DNA of 64,000 bases, taken from contig NZ_BMUE01000003.1 in NCBI RefSeq assembly GCF_014650035.1, forward strand, positions 124,001-188,000, written 5' to 3'. The stretch's first letter is position 1, and each line of letters begins with the position of its first letter. The stretch is from Streptomyces lucensis JCM 4490 (GTDB lineage: Bacteria; Actinomycetota; Actinomycetes; Streptomycetales; Streptomycetaceae). Shown one piece after another: positions 19,537 to 28,461 of the stretch. Under the pieces are notes generated by a model that saw nothing but the letters and a program-made list of their open reading frames with translations, was not told the DNA's origin and ran no database searches. Position numbers and translations under genes: made by a program.

Positions 19537-20349
19537 TCACGGCAGCAGGCCGATCACGACGTGCGCGTACCACTCCTCCGACACGGCCAGACGGGCGGTC
19601 AGGCCCGCCTCGGCGAGGACCCCGAGGGCCGCCGGGGCCTGGCGTTCGCTGGTCTCGGTCAGCAGACAGCCGCCGGGCGCGAGCCATTCGGGGGCCGCGG
19701 CGGCCACGCGGCGCAGCACGTCGAGGCCGTCCGCGCCGCCGTCGAGGGCGACGGCCGGCTCGTGGTCGCGCGCCTCGGCCGGCAGCAGGGGCACCTCGGC
19801 GGTGGGGACATAGGGCACGTTGGCCGTCAGGATCTCGACGCGACCGCGCAGAACGGCGGGCAGGGCGTCGTACAGGTCGCCCTCGTGGGCCCGGCCGCCG
19901 AAGGCGGCGAGGTTGCCGCGGGCGCAGCGCACGGCGGCCGGATCGATGTCGGCCGCGTGCACCTCGGCACCGTCCAGGCCGGCCGCGAGGGCCGCGCCGA
20001 TCGCGCCGGATCCGCAGCACAGGTCCACGACCACGGTCGCCCGGGGCGCCGTGGCCAGCGCCTGGCCGACGAGGAACTCGGTACGGCGGCGGGGGACGAA
20101 CACCCCCGGCTCCACCGTGACGCGCAGTCCGTGGAACTCGGCCCAGCCGAGGACCTGTTCGAGCGGGAGACCGGCCACACGCCGGTCGACCATCGAGGTC
20201 AGCTCGGCAGGGGTGCGGGCGGCCGCGAGGATGAGTTCCGCCTCCTCCTCGGCGAAGACGCAGCCGGCGGCGCGCAGCGCGGCGACGACCGCGGGAGCGG
20301 GAGGGGGGGAATCGGGGGAAGCGGGCAGGTCGGGAAACGAGGAGGGCAC
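19537..20349 (-). CDS. Putative protein N5-glutamine methyltransferase (HemK/PrmC-like)
   Basis: 270 residues. The SAM-binding motif is V-V-D-L-C-C-G-S-G-A-I-G-A (about 109-121), and the catalytic loop N-V-P-Y replaces the N-P-P-Y of PrmC/HemK, which methylates the glutamine of GGQ in release factors. The NVPY form and the divergent N-terminus mark a PrmC-like paralogue whose target is unknown. The start is GTG at 20349 with only a weak ribosome site, so it may lie further in. A hairpin (GGGAGCGC 20368-20375 with GCGCTCCC 20387-20394) stands about 20 bases upstream in the leader. Confidence 0.82.
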   Translation of the reverse strand: MPSSFPDLPASPDSPPPAPAVVAALRAAGCVFAEEEAELILAAARTPAELTSMVDRRVAGLPLEQVLGWAEFHGLRVTVEPGVFVPRRRTEFLVGQALATAPRATVVVDLCCGSGAIGAALAAGLDGAEVHAADIDPAAVRCARGNLAAFGGRAHEGDLYDALPAVLRGRVEILTANVPYVPTAEVPLLPAEARDHEPAVALDGGADGLDVLRRVAAAAPEWLAPGGCLLTETSERQAPAALGVLAEAGLTARLAVSEEWYAHVVIGLLP

Positions 20350-20594
20350 GGGAGCCGGAAGCCTTTCGGGAGCGCGAGGCCTGAGGGCGCTCCCGCGGTC
20401 ACCGCTGCCGGTGTTCCGCGCCGTCTTCGGGAGAGAGCACCCCAGCTGACACAGCGGTAATGGGTCTCACCTCCTCCACGTCGGGGCCGCGGGCGTCCGC
20501 GGCCGGGGGCCACCCTACCCCAAGGCCCCTACGGGCCGTGGAGCGCGCGGAGTTCACGGGGTGCGGCCGCTCGGACGCCGAGGACCCCCCTCAA

Positions 20595-20609
20595 GTTGTA
20601 CTCTGCAAC
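20595..20609. promoter_or_regulatory. Candidate MarR operator
   Basis: GTTGTA-CTC-TGCAAC (20595-20609) is an inverted repeat with five of six arm bases matching, 24 bases before the GTG of the MarR gene. It is probably an autoregulatory site. Confidence 0.55.
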
Positions 20610-20632
20610 CAGAACGCCGAGGAGGTGTCGCC

Positions 20633-21073
20633 GTGAGCGCAGCGGAGTCGGCCGTCGAGATCATCCAGCGCGAGATGACGGTCTTCGCCCGCCGGGCCCG
20701 TGCCTCGGCGGGACGCATGCACCCCGAGCTGTCACTGGTCTCCTACACCCTGCTGGGGCACCTGGAGGAGAGCGGCGGGTGCCGGGCGACCGACCTGGCC
20801 GCCCACTACGCCCTGGACAAGTCCACGGTGAGCCGCCAGGTGGCCGCGCTGGAGCGGGCCGGGCTGATCGAACGCCGTCCGGACCCGGAGGACCACCGGG
20901 TGCAGGTGCTGCACCTGACCGGGGCCGGCCAGGAGATCCTCGCCCAGGTGACCCGCAGCCGCCGGTCCGCGTTCCGGGAGCGGCTCGCGGACTGGCCGGA
21001 GGAGGACCTGGTGCGGTTCGCCGCCTACCTGGAGCGGTACAACGGGGGCGCGGGCGGCGCGGAGCCTCAGTGA
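20633..21073 (+). CDS. MarR-family transcriptional regulator
   Basis: 146 residues. The winged helix includes L-S-L-V-S-Y-T-L-L-G-H-L, the recognition helix segment D-K-S-T-V-S-R-Q-V-A-A-L-E-R-A-G-L-I-E-R, and the wing D-P-E-D-H-R-V-Q-V, all typical of MarR. GTG at 20633 has a GAGGAGGT site 7 bases upstream; an in-frame ATG at 20561 has none. The operator-like repeat in its leader suggests self-repression. The target genes and ligand are unknown; the GNAT gene downstream is on the other strand. Confidence 0.9.
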   Translation: MSAAESAVEIIQREMTVFARRARASAGRMHPELSLVSYTLLGHLEESGGCRATDLAAHYALDKSTVSRQVAALERAGLIERRPDPEDHRVQVLHLTGAGQEILAQVTRSRRSAFRERLADWPEEDLVRFAAYLERYNGGAGGAEPQ

Positions 21074-21199
21074 GCCGGGGGCCGGCCGGTGGTGGGACGC
21101 GGCAGTCCCGGTGGGGGCGCGCCGGTGCCGGTGGGGGCTCGGCCGTGCCGGCGGGGGACGTGGCCGACCGGTGATGACCGCGACCGTGCCGGTGGCCGG

Positions 21200-22012
21200 T
21201 CATGCCACCGGCAGCGCCGCCCGGTCGTCCGTGAGCCGCCGCGGGGCCCGGGCCGCCAGGAACTCCGTACGGCGGCGCAGCCGGAAGCCGAGGGACTCGT
21301 ACAGCCGGATGGCGCCCGTGTTGCCGGCGCCCGTGTGCAGGAACGGTGTCTCGCCGCGCTCCCGGATGCCGTGCGCCACCGCGAGGATCAGGCGGGTGGC
21401 GAGACCCTCGCCGCGGAAGGCCGCGTCGGTGCAGACCGCGCTGATCTCGGTCCAGCCCGGCGGGTGCAGCCGCTCCCCCGCCATGGCGATCAGCGCGCCG
21501 TCGCGGCGGATGCCGAGATAGGTGCCGAGCTCGACGGTGCGCGCCAGGAACGGTCCCGGCCGCGCGCGTCGCACGAGGTCCAGCATCTCGGGCACGTCCG
21601 CCGGACCGAGACGGACCGCCTCCGCGTCCGGCGCGGCGGCGAGGCCGTCGTCCACGAACTGCACGCCCGCCATCCGGAAGGTGACCTCCCAGCCCTCCGG
21701 CACCTCGCCGCGGAAGCCGGCCAGCGGGACCTCGCATCCGGGTCCGGCCAGCGCGGCGAGGTCCGACCAGTCCCGCGCGTCCGGCTCGTCGGGCAGCGCC
21801 GACCAGGGGGACACGTCGACGGGGTAGCGCAGCACCCGGCCGCGCCGCTCGGCGAAACGGGCGTGCGGCCCGGTGAGGGAGGCGTGGGCGGGGTTGTCGA
21901 GGACGTGCGGGGCACCCGCGGCGGCCGTGCCGGGGACGCCGTGGCTCCCGGCCGGGCTCACGCGGGCACCCCGGTGACTGTCCTGAAGACGCGGGCCTTG
22001 GGCATCCTTCAT
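21200..22012 (-). CDS. GNAT-family N-acetyltransferase (FR47-like)
   Basis: 270 residues. The acetyl-CoA site is in the C-terminal half: C-T-D-A-A-F-R-G-E-G-L-A-T-R-L (Q/RxxGxG/A pattern) followed by L-H-T-G-A-G-N-T-G-A-I-R-L-Y-E-S-L-G-F, the standard GNAT motif B. The first 120 residues are an extra domain with no clear motif. ATG at 22012 is chosen because GGGAGAGGGA precedes it. The acetyl acceptor is unknown. It is divergent from the molybdopterin oxidoreductase gene at 22192. Confidence 0.88.
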   Translation of the reverse strand: MKDAQGPRLQDSHRGARVSPAGSHGVPGTAAAGAPHVLDNPAHASLTGPHARFAERRGRVLRYPVDVSPWSALPDEPDARDWSDLAALAGPGCEVPLAGFRGEVPEGWEVTFRMAGVQFVDDGLAAAPDAEAVRLGPADVPEMLDLVRRARPGPFLARTVELGTYLGIRRDGALIAMAGERLHPPGWTEISAVCTDAAFRGEGLATRLILAVAHGIRERGETPFLHTGAGNTGAIRLYESLGFRLRRRTEFLAARAPRRLTDDRAALPVA

Positions 22013-22161
22013 TCCCTCTCCCTCACTCCTCTCGCGCCGCCGCCGGCGCGAACGGCCGGCACTGAGCGCCAAGGAGCGGCGCCGGGCCCGTATTCCCGCC
22101 TCCCGGCCCGGTGCGGGAGAGTTCACACGGCCGCAACGGCCGGCGGCCGGCCGGGGCGAGG

Positions 22162-22185
22162 GCGTACGGAACCACAGCGTACGGT
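22162..22185 (+). promoter_or_regulatory. Leaderless-type promoter with direct repeat before 22192
   Basis: GCGTACGG occurs twice (22162-22169 and 22177-22184). TACGGT (22180-22185) is a plausible -10 box whose spacing places transcription start at or next to the ATG at 22192, and no ribosome site is visible. Confidence 0.4.
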
Positions 22186-22191
22186 TGAAGC

Positions 22192-22789
<598 letters not shown>

Positions 22790-22797
<8 letters not shown>

Positions 22798-23578
22798 GAC
22801 GACCACCCCCGCCCTCGCGATCCCCTTCGGCCCCGGCGTCACGGCGAGGCGCTTCGCGGTGCCCGGGCGCATCGCGGTGAGCCCGCAGGCCGCGACGGCG
22901 TGGCAGACCGCCACGCTGACCGGGATCCGGCGGGAGACCCCGCACGCGGCCACGTTCCGCCTGGCGGTGCCGCGGTGGGCCGGCCATCTGCCCGGACAGC
23001 ACCTGATGCTGCGGCTGACCGCCGAGGACGGCTACACGGCACAGCGCCACTACTCGATGGCGTCGGCGCCGGACGGTTCCGGACACATCGAGCTGACCCT
23101 GGACCACGTGCCGGACGGCGAGGTGTCCGGCTGGTTCCACACGGTGGCCCGGCCCGGTGACACGGTGGAGGTACGCGGTCCGCTGAGCGGCTTCTTCGCC
23201 TGGCCCGGCGACCGGCCGGCGCTGCTGCTGGGCGCCGGCTCCGGAATCGTGCCGCTGATGTCGATGGTCCGCCACCACCGGGCGCGCGGCCTCACCGTCC
23301 CGCTGCGGATGCTGGTGTCGGCGCGGAGCCCCGGGGAGCTCATCTACGCACGGGAACTGGGGCCGGAGACGAGGACCGTGTTCACCCGCGTTGCGCCGCC
23401 GAATGTTCCGGTGGGACGTATGACGGCCGCACATGTGGCGCCGCTCCTCGCCGAGCAGCCCCCCGGTGGGTGGGAGGCCTATGTGTGCGGGTCCAACGGG
23501 TTCGCCGAGCACGCCTCCCGGCTGCTGGTCGAGGCGGGCCAGCCGGTGGAGCGCATCCGCATCGAGCGTTTCGGCTGA
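22790..23578 (+). CDS. Flavin/NAD(P)H oxidoreductase (ferredoxin reductase-type), partner of 22192
   Basis: 262 residues. An N-terminal FAD-binding barrel with R-H-Y-S-M-A-S (RxYS motif) and an NAD-binding domain with G-A-G-S-G-I-V-P-L-M and the C-terminal C-G-S-N-G-F; no 2Fe-2S domain is present. The GTG at 22790 overlaps the molybdopterin enzyme gene by 8 bases and gives the V-T-E-T-T-T-P start. The tight pairing implies that it reduces the molybdopterin oxidoreductase directly. Confidence 0.88.
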
Positions 23579-23898
23579 CCTCCGCCGCCGCTCCGCCGCG
23601 TGCCGCCACTCCGCGGCCGGCCCCCGGGGATGCCCGCGCCGGAGGGCCGCGCCGGAAGGCCGTCGAAGGCCGTGGCCGAGCGCCCGGGTCGCGCGGCGGG
23701 GCCGGCCGCGCGATCGTGGGCGCATGGCGCGTTCCGCGCCGCAGGTGGGCTTGAACTGACGGCCCACGGGGTGCGCGGAGGTGCGCCGTACGGGGTACGA
23801 GACGAGTGGTGAACGCTCGCACGCGCGAGCGGCGGGGGCGGCCGGCCCACGGACCGGCCGTCCGGCTCCCCGGCTCCGGCCGTGGCGAGGAGGTGGAC
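23579..23898. other. Gene-free intergenic region
   Basis: 320 bases of very GC-rich sequence between the flavoprotein and the Rv1733c-like gene. A short hairpin lies at 23814-23832 (CGCTCGC with GCGAGCG). A GGGTAC box near 23783 could be a stress-sigma -10 element but has no clear -35 partner. Nothing else seen. Confidence 0.4.
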
Positions 23899-24483
23899 AT
23901 GCGTACCCGGGTGCGGGGTTGGCGTTGGCGGCGCAATCCGCTGCGGCGCAGGTCGGACATGGTGGAGGCGTGGACGGTGCTGGTCGTCGCCGTCCTGCTG
24001 TGCGTGGTCGTCCCCCTGGTCGGGATCGCCACGGGCCTGCGCGCCCATGACCAGGGTCAGGCGGGAGCCGCGGCGCAGCGGGCCGAACGCCATCAGGTGC
24101 GCGCGACCGTGGTCGGTGACCCGCCCCGGCGGTCGGCCACGACGCACGGCGACCGTGAGCACCCCTACCGCGCCCAGGTCCGCTGGACCGAGCCCGGCAA
24201 GGGGGCCCACACGACGTGGGCCCGGGTACGGGCGGGAACCCTGACCGGTGACGTGGTCACGGTGTGGATCGACTCCCGGGGCCGCGGTGTCGCCCCGCCG
24301 CCGGACGACGTGGCGGTCTGGCAGCACGCGGTCACCGTCGGCCTGTGCTCGGCGGGCGGGGCCGCGGGCGCCGTGCTCCTCGGGTACGCCGTGGAACGCC
24401 GGATCGCGATGCGCCGCCGACTGGCCGACTGGGAACGGGAATGGGCCCGGACCGGGCCGAGGTGGACCCGGCCGAGGACCTGA
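23899..24483 (+). CDS. Rv1733c-family membrane protein
   Basis: 194 residues. Basic N-terminus R-T-R-V-R-G-W-R-W-R-R-N-P-L-R-R-R-S-D, then a membrane helix (about 25-47), a soluble domain of about 90 residues, and a second helix (about 146-168), ending in a basic tail. This matches the mycobacterial/Streptomyces Rv1733c family, conserved membrane proteins of unknown function. GAGGAGGT lies 4 bases before the ATG. It stands alone. Confidence 0.82.
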   Translation: MRTRVRGWRWRRNPLRRRSDMVEAWTVLVVAVLLCVVVPLVGIATGLRAHDQGQAGAAAQRAERHQVRATVVGDPPRRSATTHGDREHPYRAQVRWTEPGKGAHTTWARVRAGTLTGDVVTVWIDSRGRGVAPPPDDVAVWQHAVTVGLCSAGGAAGAVLLGYAVERRIAMRRRLADWEREWARTGPRWTRPRT

Positions 24484-24509
24484 GGGCGGCCCGCCGTGCC
24501 CGGCGGCGG

Positions 24510-24621
24510 CTGGTCAGCGGCCGGACAACGGCGGCAATCGCTTGCCCGACCGCTGACCAGCGAAGAGGTGATCGCCCGGAACACCCGGGGGCCACCCCGT
24601 CCGGCCCTGGTCAGCGGTCGG
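24510..24621 (+). repeat. Three 15-base repeats able to form alternative hairpins upstream of the CE7 esterase
   Basis: CTGGTCAGCGGCCGG (24510-24524), its inverted copy CCGACCGCTGACCAG (24546-24560) and CTGGTCAGCGGTCGG (24607-24621). The second and third are perfect complements; the first differs at one base. The middle copy can pair with either neighbour but not both. The gap 24484-24674 has no gene. It may be an operator with three sites or an RNA switch before the esterase. Confidence 0.7.
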
Positions 24622-24674
24622 ACCGCCCACGTACCGTGAGCCGACACAGTCTCCTTCCCGAAGGCGGTCGCCGG

Positions 24675-25643
24675 ATGTCCCTGTTCGACCTTCCACTGGA
24701 CGAACTGCGCGAGTACCGCAGCGGGTCCACCGGGCCCGAGGACTTCGACGCCTTCTGGGAGAAGACCCTCCAGGAGGCGCGCGGGCACGAACTGGACGCC
24801 CGCTTCGAGCCGGTGGACACCGGACTGGCCACGGTCGACGTGTACGACGTGACGTTCGCCGGGTTCGGCGGTCACCCCGTCAAGGGCTGGCTGCGGCTGC
24901 CGGCCGACGCGAGCGAACCCCTGCCGCTTGTAGTGGAGTTCATCGGCTACGGCGGCGGGCGCGGGCTGCCGCACGAGAACCTGCTGTGGGCGTCGACGGG
25001 CCGGGCGCACTTCACGATGGACACCCGCGGGCAGGGCAGCGCCTGGGGCGGCGGTGGCGGCACGGCGGACCCGGTGGGCGCGGCGCCGGCCTACCCCGGT
25101 TTCATGACGCGGGGCATCGACGCGCCCGAGAACTACTACTACCGCCGGGTGTTCACCGACGCCGTGCGCGCGGTCGAGGCGGCCCGCTCGCACCCGCTGG
25201 CGGACGCGGCGCGGACCGTGGCGACCGGCGCGAGCCAGGGCGGCGGCATCACGCTCGCCGTCGGCGGCCTGGTCCCCGATCTGGTCGCGGTCGCGCCGGA
25301 CGTGCCCTTCCTGTGCGACTTCCCGCGCGCGACGACACTGACGGACCGTCACCCCTATCGGGAGATAGGCCTCTTCCTGAAGACGCACCGCGGCCGCGCG
25401 GCGGACGTGCTGCGCACGCTGTCCTACTTCGACGGCGTGCACTTCGCGGCCCGCGGCCGGGCCCCGGCCCTGTTCTCGGCGGCCCTGGAGGACGAGACGT
25501 GCCCGCCGTCGACGGTGTTCGCCGCGTTCAACGCCTGGGCGCACGAGGACAAGGCCATCGAGGTGTACGACTTCAACGACCACGAGGGCGGCGGCCCCTT
25601 CCAGGAAGCGGCCCAGATGCGCTGGCTGCGGTCCTACGCCTAG
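24675..25643 (+). CDS. Acetylxylan esterase / cephalosporin C deacetylase family (CE7)
   Basis: 322 residues, close to Bacillus CE7 enzymes (about 318). The catalytic triad is visible: Ser187 in G-A-S-Q-G-G, Asp273 in E-D-E-T-C-P-P-S and His303 in N-D-H-E-G-G; the family motif R-G-Q-G is at 118-121. No signal peptide, so it deacetylates short acetylated xylooligosaccharides or other acetyl esters in the cytoplasm. The ATG has GAAGGCGG upstream. Its stop lies inside a large palindrome, and repeated elements precede it. Confidence 0.93.
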   Translation: MSLFDLPLDELREYRSGSTGPEDFDAFWEKTLQEARGHELDARFEPVDTGLATVDVYDVTFAGFGGHPVKGWLRLPADASEPLPLVVEFIGYGGGRGLPHENLLWASTGRAHFTMDTRGQGSAWGGGGGTADPVGAAPAYPGFMTRGIDAPENYYYRRVFTDAVRAVEAARSHPLADAARTVATGASQGGGITLAVGGLVPDLVAVAPDVPFLCDFPRATTLTDRHPYREIGLFLKTHRGRAADVLRTLSYFDGVHFAARGRAPALFSAALEDETCPPSTVFAAFNAWAHEDKAIEVYDFNDHEGGGPFQEAAQMRWLRSYA

Positions 25644-25698
25644 GGGTGTCTCGTCGATCAGGCCGGGAGCCCGGCCTGATCGACGAGACACCCCTAGG
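25639..25698. terminator. 29-base perfect inverted repeat spanning the esterase stop codon
   Basis: The arm 25639-25667 (starting CCTAGGGGTGTCTCGTCG) is exactly complementary to 25670-25698 around a 2-base centre. The TAG stop is within the left arm. No T-run follows. It is probably a terminator; its length and perfection are unusual. Confidence 0.65.
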
Positions 25699-25835
25699 GC
25701 CGGTGGGCTTTCGGTCACAACGGCGGGCGGTTCGCGCGCCCGCCGCCCCGGGCGCGGTGCCGTCATCACGCGAAGGGCCGGCCCCCTGAACAGCGGGGTG
25801 GGTTTCGGCCGAACCGGCAGACGCCCCTTCCCTTG

Positions 25836-25847
25836 TGGTTTAGACCA
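25836..25847. promoter_or_regulatory. DasR-type palindrome upstream of the GntR gene
   Basis: TGGTTTAGACCA differs by one base from the DasR core TGGTCTAGACCA. A half-site TGGTC lies at 25857-25861. It is 65 bases upstream of the start of a GntR/HutC regulator, the family DasR belongs to, so DasR control or self-control is plausible. Confidence 0.6.
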
Positions 25848-25912
25848 ATGCTAATTGTGGTCGCGCAATGAGCCCGCGTGGCTACGTCTTGTCACCAACA
25901 GGAGGTCGCGGC

Positions 25913-26677
25913 ATGGCCCGCACCACCACCCCCCAGCGCACCACCAACCCGTACCGATCCCCGAACAGCGAGGACCAGCCCCTGTACGCGAGGGTCGCGA
26001 CGCTGCTGCTCGGCGAACTGCGCGACGGCACCATCCCGCCCGGTGAACGGCTGCCGGGCGAGCGGCACCTGGCGGCGCACTTCGAGGTCAGCCGGGAGAC
26101 CGTCCGGCAGGCACTCGAGGTGCTGCGCCGCGGCGGCCTGGTCGCCACCGACCGGCGGGGCAGCCATGCCACGCTGCCCGGCCGGCCGGTCGAGGCGCCG
26201 GAGTCGCTCACCTTCCCGGTGGGCGCGCAGTCCGCGGAGCCGTGTGCGGTCGACCGGGCCACCGTGACGTGGGAGGCGCCGCCCCCGGAGCACGCCCGGG
26301 CGCTGTGCCTGGCTCCGCAGCGCCCGACCCTCGTGCACCGCTACCGGTCGGTCACGCCGGACGGCCGGTCGCTGCGGACGGCGGTGACCTCCTTCTCCGC
26401 GGTGGCGCTGGCGGAGGTCACCGAGCTGGCGCGCTACCGGGACCGGGCCGACGGTGCGACCCCCGCACAGCTGCGGCGGGCGTACGACTGGATGCGCAAG
26501 GCCGGTCTGACCCTGCACCACCGCGACTCCATCACCCAGGTCGGCGACGCCTCCTGTGTCCGGGTCACCCGGCGGGTGCACGACCAGTACGCCCGCCCCC
26601 TGGAGATCACGGACCTGGTGGTGAACGCCGAACAGGACGCGCTGGTCTACGAGTTCACGCTGCCGGCCGCGGGGTGA
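25913..26677 (+). CDS. GntR-family regulator, HutC/UTRA subfamily
   Basis: 254 residues. The winged helix (about 20-90) has P-L-Y-A-R-V-A-T-L-L and S-R-E-T-V-R-Q-A-L-E-V-L-R-R-G-G-L-V; the C-terminal UTRA domain (about 100-250) carries E-I-T-D-L-V-V and R-Y-R-S-V-T-P-D-G-R, typical of HutC regulators that bind small sugar phosphates or acids. The ATG at 25913 follows AGGAGGT; an ATG 45 bases earlier has no such site. The dre-like palindrome in its promoter suggests a link to aminosugar sensing. No obvious target operon is adjacent. Confidence 0.9.
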   Translation: MARTTTPQRTTNPYRSPNSEDQPLYARVATLLLGELRDGTIPPGERLPGERHLAAHFEVSRETVRQALEVLRRGGLVATDRRGSHATLPGRPVEAPESLTFPVGAQSAEPCAVDRATVTWEAPPPEHARALCLAPQRPTLVHRYRSVTPDGRSLRTAVTSFSAVALAEVTELARYRDRADGATPAQLRRAYDWMRKAGLTLHHRDSITQVGDASCVRVTRRVHDQYARPLEITDLVVNAEQDALVYEFTLPAAG

Positions 26678-27398
26678 GGCGCCGGGCGGCCACCAGCCGG
26701 GCCCGCGGGCTGCCGTCCGCGCGCCACCCGAACTCCGGCAGGGGGTACAGCTCGACGCCGAATCCGGCGTCTCGCAGCCCGCCCAGCACCTCGCCGAGCC
26801 GGAACGTCCGGTAGTACATGACGAACGGCGGCCGCCACAGCGCGTTGCGCACCCGCATCGCCGCGTCGAAGCCGAGCAGGGTCCAGAACGCGGCCCGTGC
26901 GGGCCGGGGCGGCGCGAACACCGGGAAGGCGAAGCGGCCCCCGGGCCGCAGGACCGAGCGCACCTGGCGGAAGAGGCCGGGCAGTTCGCCGGGCAGGAAG
27001 TGCCCGAACGCCCCGAAGGAGACGACGAGGTCGAAGGCGGCCGTGAAGGGCAGGGCCCGGGCGTCGCCGCGCACCCAGGCGACCCCGGGTCCGCCGGCCG
27101 GGCGCACCCGGCGCCGGGCGACCTCGAGCATCCCCGCGCTGAAGTCGACCCCCGTGACACTGCGGTGGCACAGCCCGGTGAGCAGCTCCGTGCCGGCTCC
27201 CGTGCCGCAGCACAGGTCGAGTCCGTCCCCGAACGGGCCGGCCGGGGCGAGCGCCCCCGCCACGGCGTCCAGCACCGCGCCGGGGGTACGGAAGGGTGTG
27301 CGGTCGAACTTCGGCGCCAGCAGGTCGTAGCCGTGCTCGACGGACGACAGCGCCTGGACGGCGAGTTCGCGCAGGGAAGGGCCTTCGGGACCGAACAC
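26655..27398 (-). CDS. Class I SAM-dependent methyltransferase
   Basis: About 247 residues. The SAM motif is L-D-L-C-C-G-T-G-A-G-T-E, followed by V-D-F-S-A-G-M-L and G-D-A-R-A-L-P-F. The C-terminal part is longer than usual and has an aromatic-rich block P-P-F-V-M-Y-Y. The start is taken at a GTG 5 bases after the PadR stop; the ribosome site is poor, so translation may be coupled. The gene forms an operon with the PadR regulator. Its last bases overlap the convergent GntR gene by 23. The substrate is unknown. Confidence 0.82.
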   Translation of the reverse strand: MFGPEGPSLRELAVQALSSVEHGYDLLAPKFDRTPFRTPGAVLDAVAGALAPAGPFGDGLDLCCGTGAGTELLTGLCHRSVTGVDFSAGMLEVARRRVRPAGGPGVAWVRGDARALPFTAAFDLVVSFGAFGHFLPGELPGLFRQVRSVLRPGGRFAFPVFAPPRPARAAFWTLLGFDAAMRVRNALWRPPFVMYYRTFRLGEVLGGLRDAGFGVELYPLPEFGWRADGSPRARLVAARRLTPRPAA

Positions 27399-27403
27399 GG
27401 GCG

Positions 27404-27967
27404 TCAGTGCGCGGCCACGCGCTGCCGCACGAGTGTCAGAGCGCGCTCGCACCAGCGCAGGTTCTGCTCCTCGAAGCCGATCCCGGCCATGAGGGTGAGG
27501 TACGGCCCGACACGGCCGGCGGTGCGCAGGTACTCCTCCTCGCTGCGGCCGTCGAGGAGGCGGTCACGCACCCGCAGGTAGCGGTCGAGCTTCCCGCGCG
27601 CCCAGCCCATGCGCTCCTCGATCAACGCGCGGGTGGTCTCCGGGTCGCCGCCGTCCATCGCCTGGATCTTGATGAGGAGTTCGTCGCGGACGGCAGTGGG
27701 CCGCCTCGGCGGCTCGGCGGCGAACGCGCTCAGCTCGGCCCGGCCGGCGTCGGTGAGCGTGAAGAGCCGCTTGTTGGGCCGGCGTTCCTGCTGCACCGTG
27801 CGGGCCTGCACGAGGCCGTCCTGCGCGAGGCGCTCCAGTTCGCGGTAGAGCTGCTGCGGCGCGGCGGGCCAGAAGTTCGTGAAGGCCACGTCGAACGACT
27901 TGGACAGCTCGTAGCCCGAGGCCTCGCCCTCCAGCAGGGCGGCCAGGACGGCGTACTTGAGCGACAT
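27404..27967 (-). CDS. PadR-family transcriptional regulator
   Basis: 187 residues: winged helix M-S-L-K-Y-A-V-L-A-A-L-L with A-S-G-Y-E-L-S-K and Q-L-Y-R-E-L-E-R-L, then a Vir_act_alpha_C helical domain to the end. It heads an operon with a methyltransferase and is divergent from the NTF2-like gene at 28040. A TAGCCT box stands 6 bases before the ATG on the coding strand and no ribosome site is seen, so the message may be leaderless. Confidence 0.9.
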   Translation of the reverse strand: MSLKYAVLAALLEGEASGYELSKSFDVAFTNFWPAAPQQLYRELERLAQDGLVQARTVQQERRPNKRLFTLTDAGRAELSAFAAEPPRRPTAVRDELLIKIQAMDGGDPETTRALIEERMGWARGKLDRYLRVRDRLLDGRSEEEYLRTAGRVGPYLTLMAGIGFEEQNLRWCERALTLVRQRVAAH

Positions 27968-28039
27968 GTGGACAGGCTAGCAGCCGTTGACTACTCTCCT
28001 CCGCACCTATTCAAAAAATTGAGCATGCGAGGTGATTCG
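27968..28039. promoter_or_regulatory. Divergent promoter with AT-rich palindrome
   Basis: TTGACT (27987-27992) and TATTCA (28008-28013) could drive the NTF2-like gene, though the 15-base spacer is short. TCAA-AAAA-TTGA (28011-28022) is a small inverted repeat in an AT-rich patch, unusual here, and may be the operator of the PadR regulator. Confidence 0.45.
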
Positions 28040-28438
28040 ATGCGCGCGTTCCGCGAGGCGGTCGAGGCCGGAGACATGGATGCCGTCGAGGCGCTGCTGG
28101 CCGAGGACGTCGCCTTCACCAGCCCCGTCGTCTTCAAGCCGTACGCCGGCAGGGATGTCACCGCGGCGATCCTGCGGGGGGTCGCCGAGGTCTTCGAGGA
28201 CTTCCGGTACGTGCGGGAGATCGGTGACCCGGCCGGCCCCGACCACGCGCTGGTGTTCACCGCCCGGGTGGGCGACCGCATGCTGACCGGCTGCGACTTC
28301 CTGCACGTGGGCGAGGACGGCCTGATCGACGACTTCACGGTCATGGTCCGCCCGCTGTCCGGCGCCCAGGCGCTCGCCGAGGCCATGGGCGCGCGGTTCG
28401 AGCAGATCGCGAAGGAGGCGGAGGCGCGGTCCGCCTGA
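28040..28438 (+). CDS. NTF2-like / SnoaL-like protein
   Basis: 132 residues. The N-terminal helix F-R-E-A-V-E-A-G-D-M-D-A-V-E-A-L-L-A-E-D-V and following strands, with A-G-R-D-V-T-A-A-I-L-R-G-V, are typical of the NTF2-like fold shared by SnoaL cyclases, ketosteroid isomerases and many unassigned small proteins. ATG at 28040 has GAGGTGA upstream; an in-frame ATG at 28025 is possible. It is divergent from the PadR gene and likely its target. Function unknown. Confidence 0.8.
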   Translation: MRAFREAVEAGDMDAVEALLAEDVAFTSPVVFKPYAGRDVTAAILRGVAEVFEDFRYVREIGDPAGPDHALVFTARVGDRMLTGCDFLHVGEDGLIDDFTVMVRPLSGAQALAEAMGARFEQIAKEAEARSA

Positions 28439-28461
28439 GCGACGCGCCTTCGCGGCCGGCG

